NCBI RefSeq assembly: GCF_002953135.1
Contig: NZ_CP026372.1
Coordinates: 3,645,501-3,709,500, forward strand
Source: Sphingobium sp. SCG-1
Lineage (GTDB): Bacteria > Pseudomonadota > Alphaproteobacteria > Sphingomonadales > Sphingomonadaceae
Direction of reading: 5' to 3'
DNA length: 64,000 nucleotides
Below are positions 25,255 through 32,713 of this stretch, piece after piece; the first letter of the stretch is position 1, and each line of letters begins with the position of its first letter. Position numbers and translations under genes: made by a program. Below the pieces are notes generated by a model that did no database searches, was not told the DNA's origin, and was given only the letters and a program-made list of their open reading frames with translations.

Positions 25255-26535
25255 ATGAACATCCTCTTGCTTGGCAGCGGCGGGCGCGAACATGCGCTGG
25301 CGTGGAAGCTGGCGCAATCACCGGCGTGCGACACGCTGTTCGCTGCGCCCGGCAATCCCGGCATAGCGCAACATAGCGTACTGGTCGACCTTGCCGCGAC
25401 AGATCATGCGGCAGTTTTGGCATTTTGCGCGGACCAGCGCATCGGCCTTGTGGTGATCGGGCCGGAAGCGCCCCTGGTCGATGGGCTAGCGGATAGTCTT
25501 CGCGAAGCAGGCGTGCCGGTGTTCGGGCCGTCGCGGCTGGCAGCACAGCTGGAGGGATCGAAGGGCTTTACCAAGGATCTGTGTCGCCGGGCAAGTATTC
25601 CCACCGCCGGGTATGTGCGCGTTACCAGCAAGGCCGAGGGTATCGGCGCTCTTGCGCCCTTCGGCTTGCCCGTAGTCATTAAGGCAGACGGTCTCGCGGC
25701 GGGCAAGGGAGTCATCATCGCGATGACCCGTGCCGAAGCTGAAGCAGCGCTCGAAGATATGTTCTCCGGCAGCTTCGGCGATGCCGGGGCGGAGGTGGTG
25801 ATCGAAGAATTCATGACGGGCGAGGAAGCCAGCTTCTTTGCGCTGACGGACGGCACCTCTATCCTGCCCTTCGGATCGGCACAGGATCACAAGCGCGTGG
25901 GCGATGGGGACACCGGCCCAAACACCGGCGGCATGGGCGCATATAGTCCCGCGCCCGTTCTTACCCCTGCGCTGGAGGCGCGGGTGATCGGGGAGATAAT
26001 CAAGCCGACTGTCGCGACGATGGCGGCGGAGGGGATGCCTTATAGCGGCGTGCTCTACGCTGGCCTGATGCTGACCCCGACAGGGCCAAAGCTCATCGAA
26101 TATAATGCGCGCTTTGGCGACCCGGAATGTCAGGTGCTGATGATGCGGTTGCAGGACGATCTCGTGACGCTGCTGCTCGCCGTAGCTCAGGGCAAGTTGG
26201 CACAGCATCCGACCGTCACCCTCTCCGCTGACTCAGCGCTCACGGTCGTAATGGCCGCCAATGGCTATCCCGGCACCCCAGAAAAAGGCGGCAGTATTAC
26301 CGGCATCGAAACCGCTGAGGCCGCCGGCGCAAAGGTTTTCCATGCGGGTACGTCGCTCGTGAGCGACACTCTTGTCGCCAGTGGCGGCCGCGTGCTGAAT
26401 GTGACCGCGACTGGCGCAACGGTGCGAGAGGCGCAAGCTAAGGCTTATGCCGCAGTGGACGCGATTGATTTTGCGACAGGCTTTTGCCGCCGCGACATAG
26501 GCTGGCGCGAAATCGAACGCGAAGCCGTGGCATGA
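25255..26535 (+). CDS. purD: Phosphoribosylamine--glycine ligase (GARS)
   Basis: 426 residues. The N-terminus MNILLLGSGGREHALAWKLA is the PurD signature; the ATP-grasp domain has LPVVIKADGLAAGKGVIIAM and EEFMTGEEASFFALTDG, and FGDPECQVLMMRL sits near the metal site. It catalyses the second step of purine synthesis: phosphoribosylamine + glycine + ATP to GAR. A GTG at 25249 in frame is an alternative start; ATG at 25255 fits the family better. The divergent xseA start is only 7 bp away, so each promoter must lie inside the other gene. Confidence 0.97.
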   Translation: MNILLLGSGGREHALAWKLAQSPACDTLFAAPGNPGIAQHSVLVDLAATDHAAVLAFCADQRIGLVVIGPEAPLVDGLADSLREAGVPVFGPSRLAAQLEGSKGFTKDLCRRASIPTAGYVRVTSKAEGIGALAPFGLPVVIKADGLAAGKGVIIAMTRAEAEAALEDMFSGSFGDAGAEVVIEEFMTGEEASFFALTDGTSILPFGSAQDHKRVGDGDTGPNTGGMGAYSPAPVLTPALEARVIGEIIKPTVATMAAEGMPYSGVLYAGLMLTPTGPKLIEYNARFGDPECQVLMMRLQDDLVTLLLAVAQGKLAQHPTVTLSADSALTVVMAANGYPGTPEKGGSITGIETAEAAGAKVFHAGTSLVSDTLVASGGRVLNVTATGATVREAQAKAYAAVDAIDFATGFCRRDIGWREIEREAVA

Positions 26536-26581
26536 TCCGAGAACTTGTCCTAGGGTCGATGCGACACAGGAGGCTGAACCC

Positions 26582-27121
26582 ATGAACGACTTCGTGACGA
26601 CCTACGGCCTGTGGTTGGTAATTGCCCTGCTGGTGCTCATCGTAGTGCTTTATCTGCTGTTCGGCAGGAAAAGTAGTGAGGACGCGGTCGACTCTACTTC
26701 TGGAACGTCGTCTACGCCCACGATCACTTCGCCGCCCATCGCCGATCCAACCGCGCCACCGCTACCGACCGTCGATCCGATCCCGGTTAGCGCGCCGCCC
26801 CTACCCGAAGCCGTGATAGCAGACGCCGTTGTCCCTACCGTGATGGTTCCCATCACGCCTGCCGCGACGACCCAGCTCGATGGGTCGGACAATCTGCTGA
26901 AAATGAAGGGCGTAGGCCCCAAACTCGCTGCCTTGCTGGGAGAACTCGGCGTCACACGTTATGCGCAGATCGCAGAGTGGACCGACACAGATTTAGCCGC
27001 CATTGACGCGCGCCTGGGCAACTTCAAGGGCCGGCCAATCCGGGACCATTGGATCGATCAGGCAAAATATCTGGCAGCCGGGGATATCGCCGGATTTGAA
27101 GCGAAATACGGGAGACTGTAA
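26582..27121 (+). CDS. Membrane-anchored helix-hairpin-helix protein
   Basis: 179 residues. One N-terminal transmembrane helix at about 10-29 (LWLVIALLVLIVVLYLLFGR) is followed by a Ser/Thr/Pro-rich linker at about 32-95. The C-terminal HhH-type domain at about 100-179 has LLKMKGVGPKLAALLGELGV and YAQIAEWTDTDLAAIDARLG. This domain resembles the predicted 5'-DNA nuclease or flap-endonuclease-like HhH module found at the end of many membrane proteins. A cytoplasmic, membrane-tethered DNA- or RNA-binding role is inferred. The start has AGGAGGC upstream. It follows purD by 46 bp and ends directly at the convergent serine-hydrolase stop. Confidence 0.8.
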   Translation: MNDFVTTYGLWLVIALLVLIVVLYLLFGRKSSEDAVDSTSGTSSTPTITSPPIADPTAPPLPTVDPIPVSAPPLPEAVIADAVVPTVMVPITPAATTQLDGSDNLLKMKGVGPKLAALLGELGVTRYAQIAEWTDTDLAAIDARLGNFKGRPIRDHWIDQAKYLAAGDIAGFEAKYGRL

Positions 27122-28249
27122 CTAGCGCGGGAACAGTCCCACCAGCTTGGCGAGCGCAGTCCGCAATGGCTTGCGCTCCGCACTGTCCGAGACGCCCAGC
27201 CGCACTACAGTCAGACGCTGAGCCGGTGAAACGAGGATGTACTGTCCGTTGTGTCCGACGCAGGCAAAAAGGCTGCGTGGGGCATCATCGGGAAACAACG
27301 GGCTGCGGTCGCTCGGCCGGTTCAGCCACAGGTGGCCGCCATAAGCGGGATTTTGCGAACTCGGCGTCTTCATGAACTGGACCCAGCGCTGTGAAAGGAT
27401 CTGACGTCCATTAGCGCGGCCCTTGTTGCGGAGGAACTCGCCGAAGCTCGCGTAATCGCGTGCCGTCATGTGCATGATGCTGCCGCCGATCATAGTGCCG
27501 CGTGCGTCGAATTCCGGCGTCAGGCTTGCAAGGCCCACCGGTTGTTTCAAACGCCCTTCAATAAACTGCATCATAGCCGCGCGGCGCTTTTCGGGGTCGG
27601 TGCTACCGGTCAGCATCCGTGTCAGGATGTCGCTCAGGATAACAGTGGTTGCGGTGCTGTAGTTGAAGTGCGTGCCGGGGTGCTGCGCCATCGGCTTGGC
27701 TTCGGCATAGCCCGCCATGTCCGCAACGCCATCGGTGAAAAGCATTCGCGGCGTATCGGCATCAGCAATCGCGCCGCCCGCATCGTCCGCATCCTCGGCA
27801 TGGGCGAGGCCGGAGGACATTGTGAGCAACTGCCGCAGGGTAATCCCGCTCCTCGGGTCGCCCGCCTGGCTCCATGCGGGCACGGGCGCGGGCGAATCGA
27901 GCGCGAGGCGACCATCTGAAACCATCAGGCCCACGAGAACCGCCGTCACTGTCTTTGCCATTGACCAGGAGAGTTGCTTCGTATCCGGTCCAAAACCAGA
28001 TGCGTAACGCTCGGCAATAATCTTACCGTCATGCACGACGATCAAGGCGCGCGTATCGCCCATGTCCTCCGCATCGAAGATGCCGTCAATGGCGCCGCGT
28101 AACGCGCCTTCCGGAACAGCATCGTCGGCGTCGACGGTGTAGAGGCCCGACGATTTCTGCTGCCCGGAGACGACGCTTGCCAATAGCGCGAGCGGGAGCA
28201 GCGCGAGGCTTGCGCGGACTGCGGTTTTCGTCTTCATGGCGCGGCTCAT
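27122..28249 (-). CDS. Serine hydrolase, class C beta-lactamase-like fold
   Basis: 375 residues with a signal peptide ending near residue 28 (LLASVVSG). The nucleophile motif SMAK places Ser96 and Lys99; the second motif Tyr197 sits in HFNYSTATTV, and VGHNGQYI replaces the KTG/HxG triad element. This set is typical of EstB, D-aminopeptidase and 6-aminohexanoate-dimer hydrolase relatives, so an esterase or amidase is more likely than antibiotic resistance. An ATG four codons later (28237) is an equally good start. The gene diverges from a small Cys-rich protein with only 26 bp between starts. Confidence 0.88.
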   Translation of the reverse strand: MSRAMKTKTAVRASLALLPLALLASVVSGQQKSSGLYTVDADDAVPEGALRGAIDGIFDAEDMGDTRALIVVHDGKIIAERYASGFGPDTKQLSWSMAKTVTAVLVGLMVSDGRLALDSPAPVPAWSQAGDPRSGITLRQLLTMSSGLAHAEDADDAGGAIADADTPRMLFTDGVADMAGYAEAKPMAQHPGTHFNYSTATTVILSDILTRMLTGSTDPEKRRAAMMQFIEGRLKQPVGLASLTPEFDARGTMIGGSIMHMTARDYASFGEFLRNKGRANGRQILSQRWVQFMKTPSSQNPAYGGHLWLNRPSDRSPLFPDDAPRSLFACVGHNGQYILVSPAQRLTVVRLGVSDSAERKPLRTALAKLVGLFPR

Positions 28250-28275
28250 AGCATGGCGTCGCGGAAAGGGGAGGC

Positions 28276-28587
28276 ATGTCGAACAGTCGTCGCTGGCGTT
28301 TCGTCGCCCTTGTTCTTGCCATAGTGCTGATGGCGGCGCTCGCCTGGAACTGGCGTGTGTGGCAGGCCAAGGCGCAGGTCGGCGCAGGCTATGGGGCGCG
28401 GATGACCTGCTCGTGCCGCTATGTCGAGGGCCGCGACATGCAAAGCTGCAAGGGCGACACCGAGCCGGGCATGGAGATCGTGAGCCTCACCGATTCGCCG
28501 AGCGACAGATCCGTGACCGCACGCGTGCCACTGATGGCGAATCGGACCGCACGATATCGGGCGGGGTTTGGATGTTTGCTGGAATAA
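28276..28587 (+). CDS. Small membrane-anchored, cysteine-containing protein
   Basis: 103 residues. One transmembrane or signal helix at about 9-26 (FVALVLAIVLMAALAWNWRV) is followed by a small domain with CSC, SCKGD and a C-terminal FGCLLE, enough cysteines for two disulfides in the periplasm. No family recognised. GGAGG ends only 1 nt before the ATG, unusually close, so the true start may differ. It diverges from the serine-hydrolase gene across 26 bp, so the two share one promoter region and may act together. Confidence 0.65.
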   Translation: MSNSRRWRFVALVLAIVLMAALAWNWRVWQAKAQVGAGYGARMTCSCRYVEGRDMQSCKGDTEPGMEIVSLTDSPSDRSVTARVPLMANRTARYRAGFGCLLE

Positions 28588-28599
28588 ACTGTCGGGATT

Positions 28600-28689
28600 C
28601 GAGCGAAGCGAAGTCGCGGGGGGTATGCCGAGCCGGAGGTGAAGCACACTTCAATTCGTTCAGTACAAGGCTTCGACTTCGCTCAGCCC
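28600..28689. repeat. REP-like inverted element, including dispersed repeat copy 2
   Basis: The arm CTTCGACTTCGCTCAGCCC (28671-28689) is the exact reverse complement of the repeat at 16001-16019. A diverged partner arm, GAGCGAAGCGAAGTCG (28600-28615), lies 55 bp before it in the opposite orientation, so the pair forms an imperfect palindrome between the Cys-rich gene and the mnmA 3' end. It may act as a terminator for both convergent genes or be a REP element. Confidence 0.55.
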
Positions 28690-28708
28690 GAGTGGAATTT
28701 AAGCTACG

Positions 28709-29818
28709 CTAGGCGGCCACGTCCAGCATCGCCGCCTGCGTTTCAGCGATCCAGCCTCCCCCCAGCACGCGCTCGCCATTGTAGAAGACAGCAGCTTGCC
28801 CTGGTGCAACCCCCAACTCTGGCGTATCGAAAATCAACTTTCCGTCATCCAGCCGCGCAGGCACGGGCCGCGCCATCGACCGGACCTTGGCCGTCAGCGG
28901 CCCGGAAAAATCACGACCCAACCAGTTGATGTCGGTAAGCGATGCCGATGCAACGGCAAGCGCCGCCTTTGGACCCACCACCACGGCCTTGCGCGCCGGA
29001 TCCAGGCGAACGACATACAGCGGCGCTGCCTGTCCGCCGATCTCCAGCCCTTTACGCTGGCCAACGGTGTAGTGGATCAGTCCGCGATGCTGACCCAGCT
29101 CCCGGCCATCGACATGCACTATCGGACCGCCTTCGTCAGCGTCGGGGCGGACGCTCCGTACGATTTTTGCATAGTCGCCATCGGGAACGAAGCAGATGTC
29201 CTGACTGTCCGGCTTCATCGCAACCGCAAGCCCCAGTTCCTCTGCAATCGCGCGGACTTGAGGTTTCGGCATGCCACCCAGCGGAAAGCGGAGATAATCA
29301 AGTTGCTCCGCAGTGGTTGCGAACAGAAAATAGCTCTGGTCACGTGCAGCATCGACGGCGCGATGGAGTTCCGGCCCGTGCGCGCCCATCACCCGGCGCA
29401 CATAGTGACCAGTCGCAAGGCAATCCGCGCCCAGGTCGCGGGCAAGTGCAAACAAGTCGGTGAACTTGACGCTCATATTGCATTTCACGCAAGGGATCGG
29501 CGTACGGCCCACCATATATTCGTCGGCAAAGTCAGCGATCACAGAATCACGGAATTTGCTTTCATAATCAAATACATAGTGCGCGATGCCTAGGCGATCT
29601 GCAACGGCTCGGGCATCACGAATGTCCTGCCCCGCGCAGCAACTTCCCGTCCGCCCGGTTGCCGCGCCATGATCGTAAAGCTGAAGCGTGACCCCAATCG
29701 TTTCCGCGCCGGTGCGTGCCGCCAGCGCCGCAACCACGCTGGAATCCACGCCGCCCGACATGGCGACGACGATCCGCCGTGCCGAAAATGGCGGCTCCAG
29801 TTGAAAATCACCCTGCAT
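28709..29818 (-). CDS. mnmA: tRNA-specific 2-thiouridylase MnmA
   Basis: 369 residues. The PP-loop SGGVDSS (21-27) binds ATP; the catalytic cysteines are C113 (PCVKCN) and C209 (SQDICF), matching E. coli C102 and C199. The C-terminus has the family's beta-barrel domain. MnmA adds sulfur to U34 of the tRNAs for Lys, Glu and Gln. The open frame continues upstream to 30130, but homologous sequence starts at MQGDFQLEPPFSARRIVVAM, giving 29818. The 3' end is next to the REP-like element. Confidence 0.96.
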   Translation of the reverse strand: MQGDFQLEPPFSARRIVVAMSGGVDSSVVAALAARTGAETIGVTLQLYDHGAATGRTGSCCAGQDIRDARAVADRLGIAHYVFDYESKFRDSVIADFADEYMVGRTPIPCVKCNMSVKFTDLFALARDLGADCLATGHYVRRVMGAHGPELHRAVDAARDQSYFLFATTAEQLDYLRFPLGGMPKPQVRAIAEELGLAVAMKPDSQDICFVPDGDYAKIVRSVRPDADEGGPIVHVDGRELGQHRGLIHYTVGQRKGLEIGGQAAPLYVVRLDPARKAVVVGPKAALAVASASLTDINWLGRDFSGPLTAKVRSMARPVPARLDDGKLIFDTPELGVAPGQAAVFYNGERVLGGGWIAETQAAMLDVAA

Positions 29819-30375
29819 GATGGCTCGCCCATAGCCTGAAAATACACGGCTTTCTACCCTTCTTAACGACGTCTTCAGACCCCCTAACAGGTGATGACCG
29901 GCCGATTTACCGGGCCTTATCCTTTCTCCTCTACAACGACTTTCATGGATTTGAGTTTTTCCAGGATGTTGGCCCTTAAGGCTACCGGCGCATTGCCACC
30001 GGGGGCTGTATGGACCGCCGATCTTGCCGTTCTGCTCGCCGCTTCGTCGGCGCAACAGGCAGGCAGCCCGACGGCACGCCGCATGGCATCTTTCCTGCGG
30101 GGGCAGGAGCGGCAGGACGATAAAATCCATGTCCTCGCCGGGATATTCGGCGCGGACACGAAAATGGGAACGAACGGCGTGATCGACGCCGCTTGTCTCG
30201 CGGGCAGCTTCAATCCGCTGGTCGCACAGAATCTGACGGTGGGGAGAGAGTAGTGAAGATGGCGTTTACCGTGGCGCTTTAGCCGATGTTCAGCGCTGTG
30301 TTGCACAAGTGACCGCATGTTCCGACCGGTGGAAATCCGGAAGAGCCGGAACCCGGTGCCGTTATTGAGGTGAGA
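29819..30375. other. 557-bp region between mnmA and sciP
   Basis: This stretch must contain the mnmA promoter (minus) and the sciP promoter (plus). Overlapping frames are open on both strands between 29917 and 30253; the better-supported one is listed separately. Close to sciP, 30317-30360 carries CCGGAA direct repeats and several GC-rich inverted segments, so the sciP leader RNA is probably folded. I see no tRNA or riboswitch. Confidence 0.5.
29917..30084 (-). CDS. Possible small protein (55 residues), uncertain strand
   Basis: The minus-strand frame reads MRRAVGLPACCADEAASRT, then a Gly/Pro turn and LRANILEKLKSMKVVVEEKG, the last part resembling a real charged helix. AGGA lies 8 nt before the ATG at 30084. 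On the plus strand, an overlapping frame from the ATG at 29946 to 30253 (102 residues, Ala/Leu-rich) is also open but lacks a ribosome-binding site. Only one is likely to be expressed. I give the minus reading slight preference because of its start signal and C-terminal composition. No family recognised. Confidence 0.3.
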   Translation of the reverse strand: MRRAVGLPACCADEAASRTARSAVHTAPGGNAPVALRANILEKLKSMKVVVEEKG

Positions 30376-30675
30376 ATGTTCGAGAATCAGAAAATACGCC
30401 CCGCACAAGTTGTTGGCCCCCTGGGCGAACCGCTGACCCTCGACAGCCTGCCACCGGCCGGCACGACGCGCTGGGTCGTTCGCCGCAAGGCAGAGGTGGT
30501 TGCCGCAGTAAACGGTGGCCTGCTGACGGTCGACGAAGCCTGCGCCCGTTATTCGCTGACGCTGGAGGAATTTGCCGGGTGGCAGCGCGCTGTCGATCGA
30601 TCGGGCATGCCGGGCCTGCGCGTGACACGCATCCAGCACTATAAGTCGCTGTACGAGCGCCAGCAGAAATTCTGA
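30376..30675 (+). CDS. sciP: DUF1153 protein, SciP-type CtrA inhibitor
   Basis: 99 residues. The sequence RPAQVVGPLGEPLTLDSLPP, then TTRWVVRRKAEVVAAVNGG, ACARYSLTLEEFAGWQRAVD and TRIQHYK follows the Caulobacter SciP/DUF1153 pattern almost throughout. SciP binds DNA-bound CtrA and stops it from recruiting RNA polymerase, and accumulates in swarmer (G1) cells. The frame starts with a GTG at 30370, but ATG at 30376 with GAGG 5 nt upstream fits better. Transfer of function to this organism is inference. A strong terminator follows. Confidence 0.88.
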   Translation: MFENQKIRPAQVVGPLGEPLTLDSLPPAGTTRWVVRRKAEVVAAVNGGLLTVDEACARYSLTLEEFAGWQRAVDRSGMPGLRVTRIQHYKSLYERQQKF

Positions 30676-30702
30676 TCCCAAGTCCGTGAGAGGATGAAGC
30701 CG

Positions 30703-30732
30703 GCCGCCTGCCCTGCGCAGGCGGCTATTTTT
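30703..30732 (+). terminator. Rho-independent terminator after sciP
   Basis: GCCGCCTGC (30703-30711) pairs perfectly with GCAGGCGGC (30717-30725) around a 5-nt loop, followed by TATTTTT. It lies 27 bp after the sciP stop. Confidence 0.92.
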
Positions 30733-30785
30733 ATTCGTATCGCGCCAATACTTTGCCGACCGAAATAATCTTTTGCCCGAAACAT

Positions 30786-30810
30786 GGAACGCCCCGCCCC
30801 GTCCGCCGTT
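30786..30810 (+). promoter_or_regulatory. EcfG-type promoter candidate for the GlsB-like gene
   Basis: GGAAC (30786-30790) and CGTT (30807-30810) are exactly 16 nt apart, a perfect match to the EcfG consensus, 51 bp before the start codon. The downstream family is repeatedly found in general-stress regulons, which supports the site. Confidence 0.65.
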
Positions 30811-30861
30811 TAGCTCCTCAGATTAGCCGGGCTGGGGGATGCTTGGACGGAGGAGAACATC

Positions 30862-31119
30862 ATGAACCTTATTATCTGGCTCGTAATTGGCGGCGTAATC
30901 GGTTGGCTGGCCAGCATTGTGATGCGCACGGATGCGCAGCAGGGCATTTTCCTGAACATCATCGTCGGGATCGTCGGCGCGTTTCTGGCAGGTCTGGTCC
31001 TCAGTGGCGGCACCATCAACAATAGCGACTTCAGCCTGTCGTCGCTGATCGCGTCATTCATCGGTGCAGTGGTATTGCTCGCTATCGTCAACCTGTTTCG
31101 TCGCGGCAGCGTGCGGTAA
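30862..31119 (+). CDS. GlsB/YeaQ/YmgE family stress-response membrane protein
   Basis: 85 residues with three hydrophobic segments: about 2-19 (LIIWLVIGGVIGWLASIVMR), 29-48 (FLNIIVGIVGAFLAGLVLSG) and 62-80 (LIASFIGAVVLLAIVNLF). The Gly-rich repeats and TM layout identify the transglycosylase-associated (PF04226) family, small inner-membrane proteins induced by envelope and osmotic stress; molecular function is unknown. A strong GGAGGAG site precedes the start. It is bounded by its own EcfG-like promoter and terminator, so it is monocistronic. Confidence 0.92.
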   Translation: MNLIIWLVIGGVIGWLASIVMRTDAQQGIFLNIIVGIVGAFLAGLVLSGGTINNSDFSLSSLIASFIGAVVLLAIVNLFRRGSVR

Positions 31120-31146
31120 CCGCACGCTCAGGCAAACCTTCTAAAA

Positions 31147-31174
31147 GGCTCGCCGATCGGCGGGCCTTTTTTTT
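31147..31174 (+). terminator. Rho-independent terminator after the GlsB-like gene
   Basis: GGCTCGCC (31147-31154) pairs with GGCGGGCC (31159-31166), including one G-T pair, and is followed by eight T residues. It lies 27 bp after the stop codon. Confidence 0.92.
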
Positions 31175-31215
31175 GGGTCGTCTGCCGAACGAATCTCCTC
31201 ATGGCACATCGAACT

Positions 31216-31260
31216 ATGAGTGTGATCGTTCCGCAACAGTATCACTTCGATCGCTCACAT
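31216..31260. promoter_or_regulatory. Long inverted repeat upstream of the RND efflux genes
   Basis: ATGAGTGTGATCG (31216-31228) and CGATCGCTCACAT (31248-31260) are inverted copies matching at 10 of 13 positions, with a 19-nt spacer. It lies about 105 bp upstream of the -35 box of the efflux promoter candidate. It may be a regulator-binding site, or the arms of an RNA hairpin from a small transcript. The remainder of the 338-bp gap (31120-31457) contains the terminator and the promoter listed separately. Confidence 0.4.
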
Positions 31261-31365
31261 TTGCCCCGTTATGGGTGCACCTGCGCTTGCAAATGATTGT
31301 AAACCGGATCAATCATCCTTGGGGCGCTGCATAGAACAACGATTATGATGATACCGTTTTCTTGC

Positions 31366-31394
31366 TTGAGAACGGTGCTATATTCAGATAATAC
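31366..31394 (+). promoter_or_regulatory. Sigma-70-type promoter candidate for the RND operon
   Basis: TTGAGA (31366-31371) and TAATAC (31389-31394) are spaced by 17 nt, 63 bp before the adaptor start codon. The surrounding DNA is AT-rich compared with the neighbourhood. Confidence 0.5.
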
Positions 31395-31457
31395 AGCTTG
31401 CAGGATGCGGAGGCTCAGGTCGCTTGATTTGGCTGCCATGCAGAAGAGTGGACCAGC

Positions 31458-32642
31458 ATGAATTACGAAACACATTTTGCGAGCGATGTCGACATGGAGC
31501 GTTTTGATCCCGAGACGCTTCGCGCCCGCAAGCGCCGTCGAATTTTTCTTGCGCTGATCGTAGCTGCAGTGGTCGTTATCGCTGCTACTCTCTTGTTTGG
31601 CCGGAACAGCGGTGCTGGGGATACCGGTAGTGCCGGAGCCACGGTCGTGGCGCCCGTCGTCACCGTGCTAAGTCCTGGGCAATCCGCCTTTCAAGGTACA
31701 GTGACAGCCACCGGGTCACTTAATGCACGGATCGATATGCCGGTTGGTGTTGTTGGAGAAGGCGGTGAAGTAGTCCGCGTGCTGGTTCAACCCGGCGATT
31801 GGGTGAAGGCTGGACAGTCGCTTGCCGTGATCGAGCGCTCGGTTCAATCTGAGCAGGCACGTTCGTTAGCGGCGCAAATAGGCGTTGCACGGGCGGATGC
31901 CAAGCTTGCCAAAACGCAGTTGGACCGCGCGCGTCAGCTCGTTGGACGTGGTTTTATTTCACAGGCGGACATCGATCAGCGCGAAGCAACGCTCGCCGCT
32001 GCCAATGCGCGTGTCGGCGTAGCCGAAGCACAGCTTGCCGAGCAGCGCGCGCGTAATGGTCGTCTCGACATCCGCGCCCCCGCCTCCGGTTTGGTCCTGA
32101 CACGCACTGTCGAGCCTGGGCAAGTCGTGGGGGCCAGCAGCGGTGTCCTGTTCCGCATCGCCAAAGATGGTGCGATGGAATTGCGCGCCTTGTTGAGCGA
32201 AGCTGATCTCGCCCGCGTCCGAGTCGGCGTGCCGGCTGCGGTAACGCCGGTCGGCGGAAATCAAAGCGTGAAGGGCCATATCTGGCAGGTCGCGCCAGTG
32301 GTGGACCCGGTAAGCCGGCAGGGCATCGCCCGCGTCGCCGTTCCCTACACCCCTGTGATCCGTCCGGGTGGCTTTGCAGCCGTCAGCATCGTCACCAGCA
32401 CGGGGAATGCGCCAATGTTGCCGGAATCCGCGGTGTTGAGTGATCCCTCCGGCAACTATGTCTACATCGTCAATTCAAAGAATATGGTGGAACGCCGCTC
32501 CGTTAAAGTCGGACAAGTGTCCAGCAGCGGCGTCGCGATCAGTAGTGGCCTGACCGGGCAGGAAAAGGTGGTTGCATCCGCTGGCGCATTTCTGACGCCG
32601 GGGCAGAAGGTGAAGCCCGAATTGCAAAAGGCCGCACGCTGA
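31458..32642 (+). CDS. RND efflux system periplasmic adaptor (membrane fusion protein)
   Basis: 394 residues. A cytoplasmic start and a membrane anchor at about 28-47 (IFLALIVAAVVVIAATLLFG) are followed by the lipoyl/barrel halves. The pattern GEGGEVVRVLVQPGDWVKAG, an alpha-hairpin (ADAKLAKTQLDRARQLVGRG, SQADIDQREATLAAANARVG), and the second lipoyl half RLDIRAPASGLVLTRTVEPG are classical for HlyD/AcrA-type adaptors. It bridges the downstream RND pump and an outer-membrane channel not encoded here. A membrane helix rather than a lipid anchor is used. A candidate sigma-70 promoter lies upstream; 71 bp separate it from the pump gene. Confidence 0.93.
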   Translation: MNYETHFASDVDMERFDPETLRARKRRRIFLALIVAAVVVIAATLLFGRNSGAGDTGSAGATVVAPVVTVLSPGQSAFQGTVTATGSLNARIDMPVGVVGEGGEVVRVLVQPGDWVKAGQSLAVIERSVQSEQARSLAAQIGVARADAKLAKTQLDRARQLVGRGFISQADIDQREATLAAANARVGVAEAQLAEQRARNGRLDIRAPASGLVLTRTVEPGQVVGASSGVLFRIAKDGAMELRALLSEADLARVRVGVPAAVTPVGGNQSVKGHIWQVAPVVDPVSRQGIARVAVPYTPVIRPGGFAAVSIVTSTGNAPMLPESAVLSDPSGNYVYIVNSKNMVERRSVKVGQVSSSGVAISSGLTGQEKVVASAGAFLTPGQKVKPELQKAAR

Positions 32643-32713
32643 CGGAAATCCTCAGCGGCGCGGTCAAATGACATTATACGAGGGGCTTGCCCCTTGCGAA
32701 TAGAGGCAGAGAG

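Noticed and set aside
27122..28249. Antibiotic-resistance beta-lactamase
   Set aside because: The SxxK and Tyr motifs are shared with esterases and amidases, and the KTG triad is not preserved, so resistance cannot be claimed.
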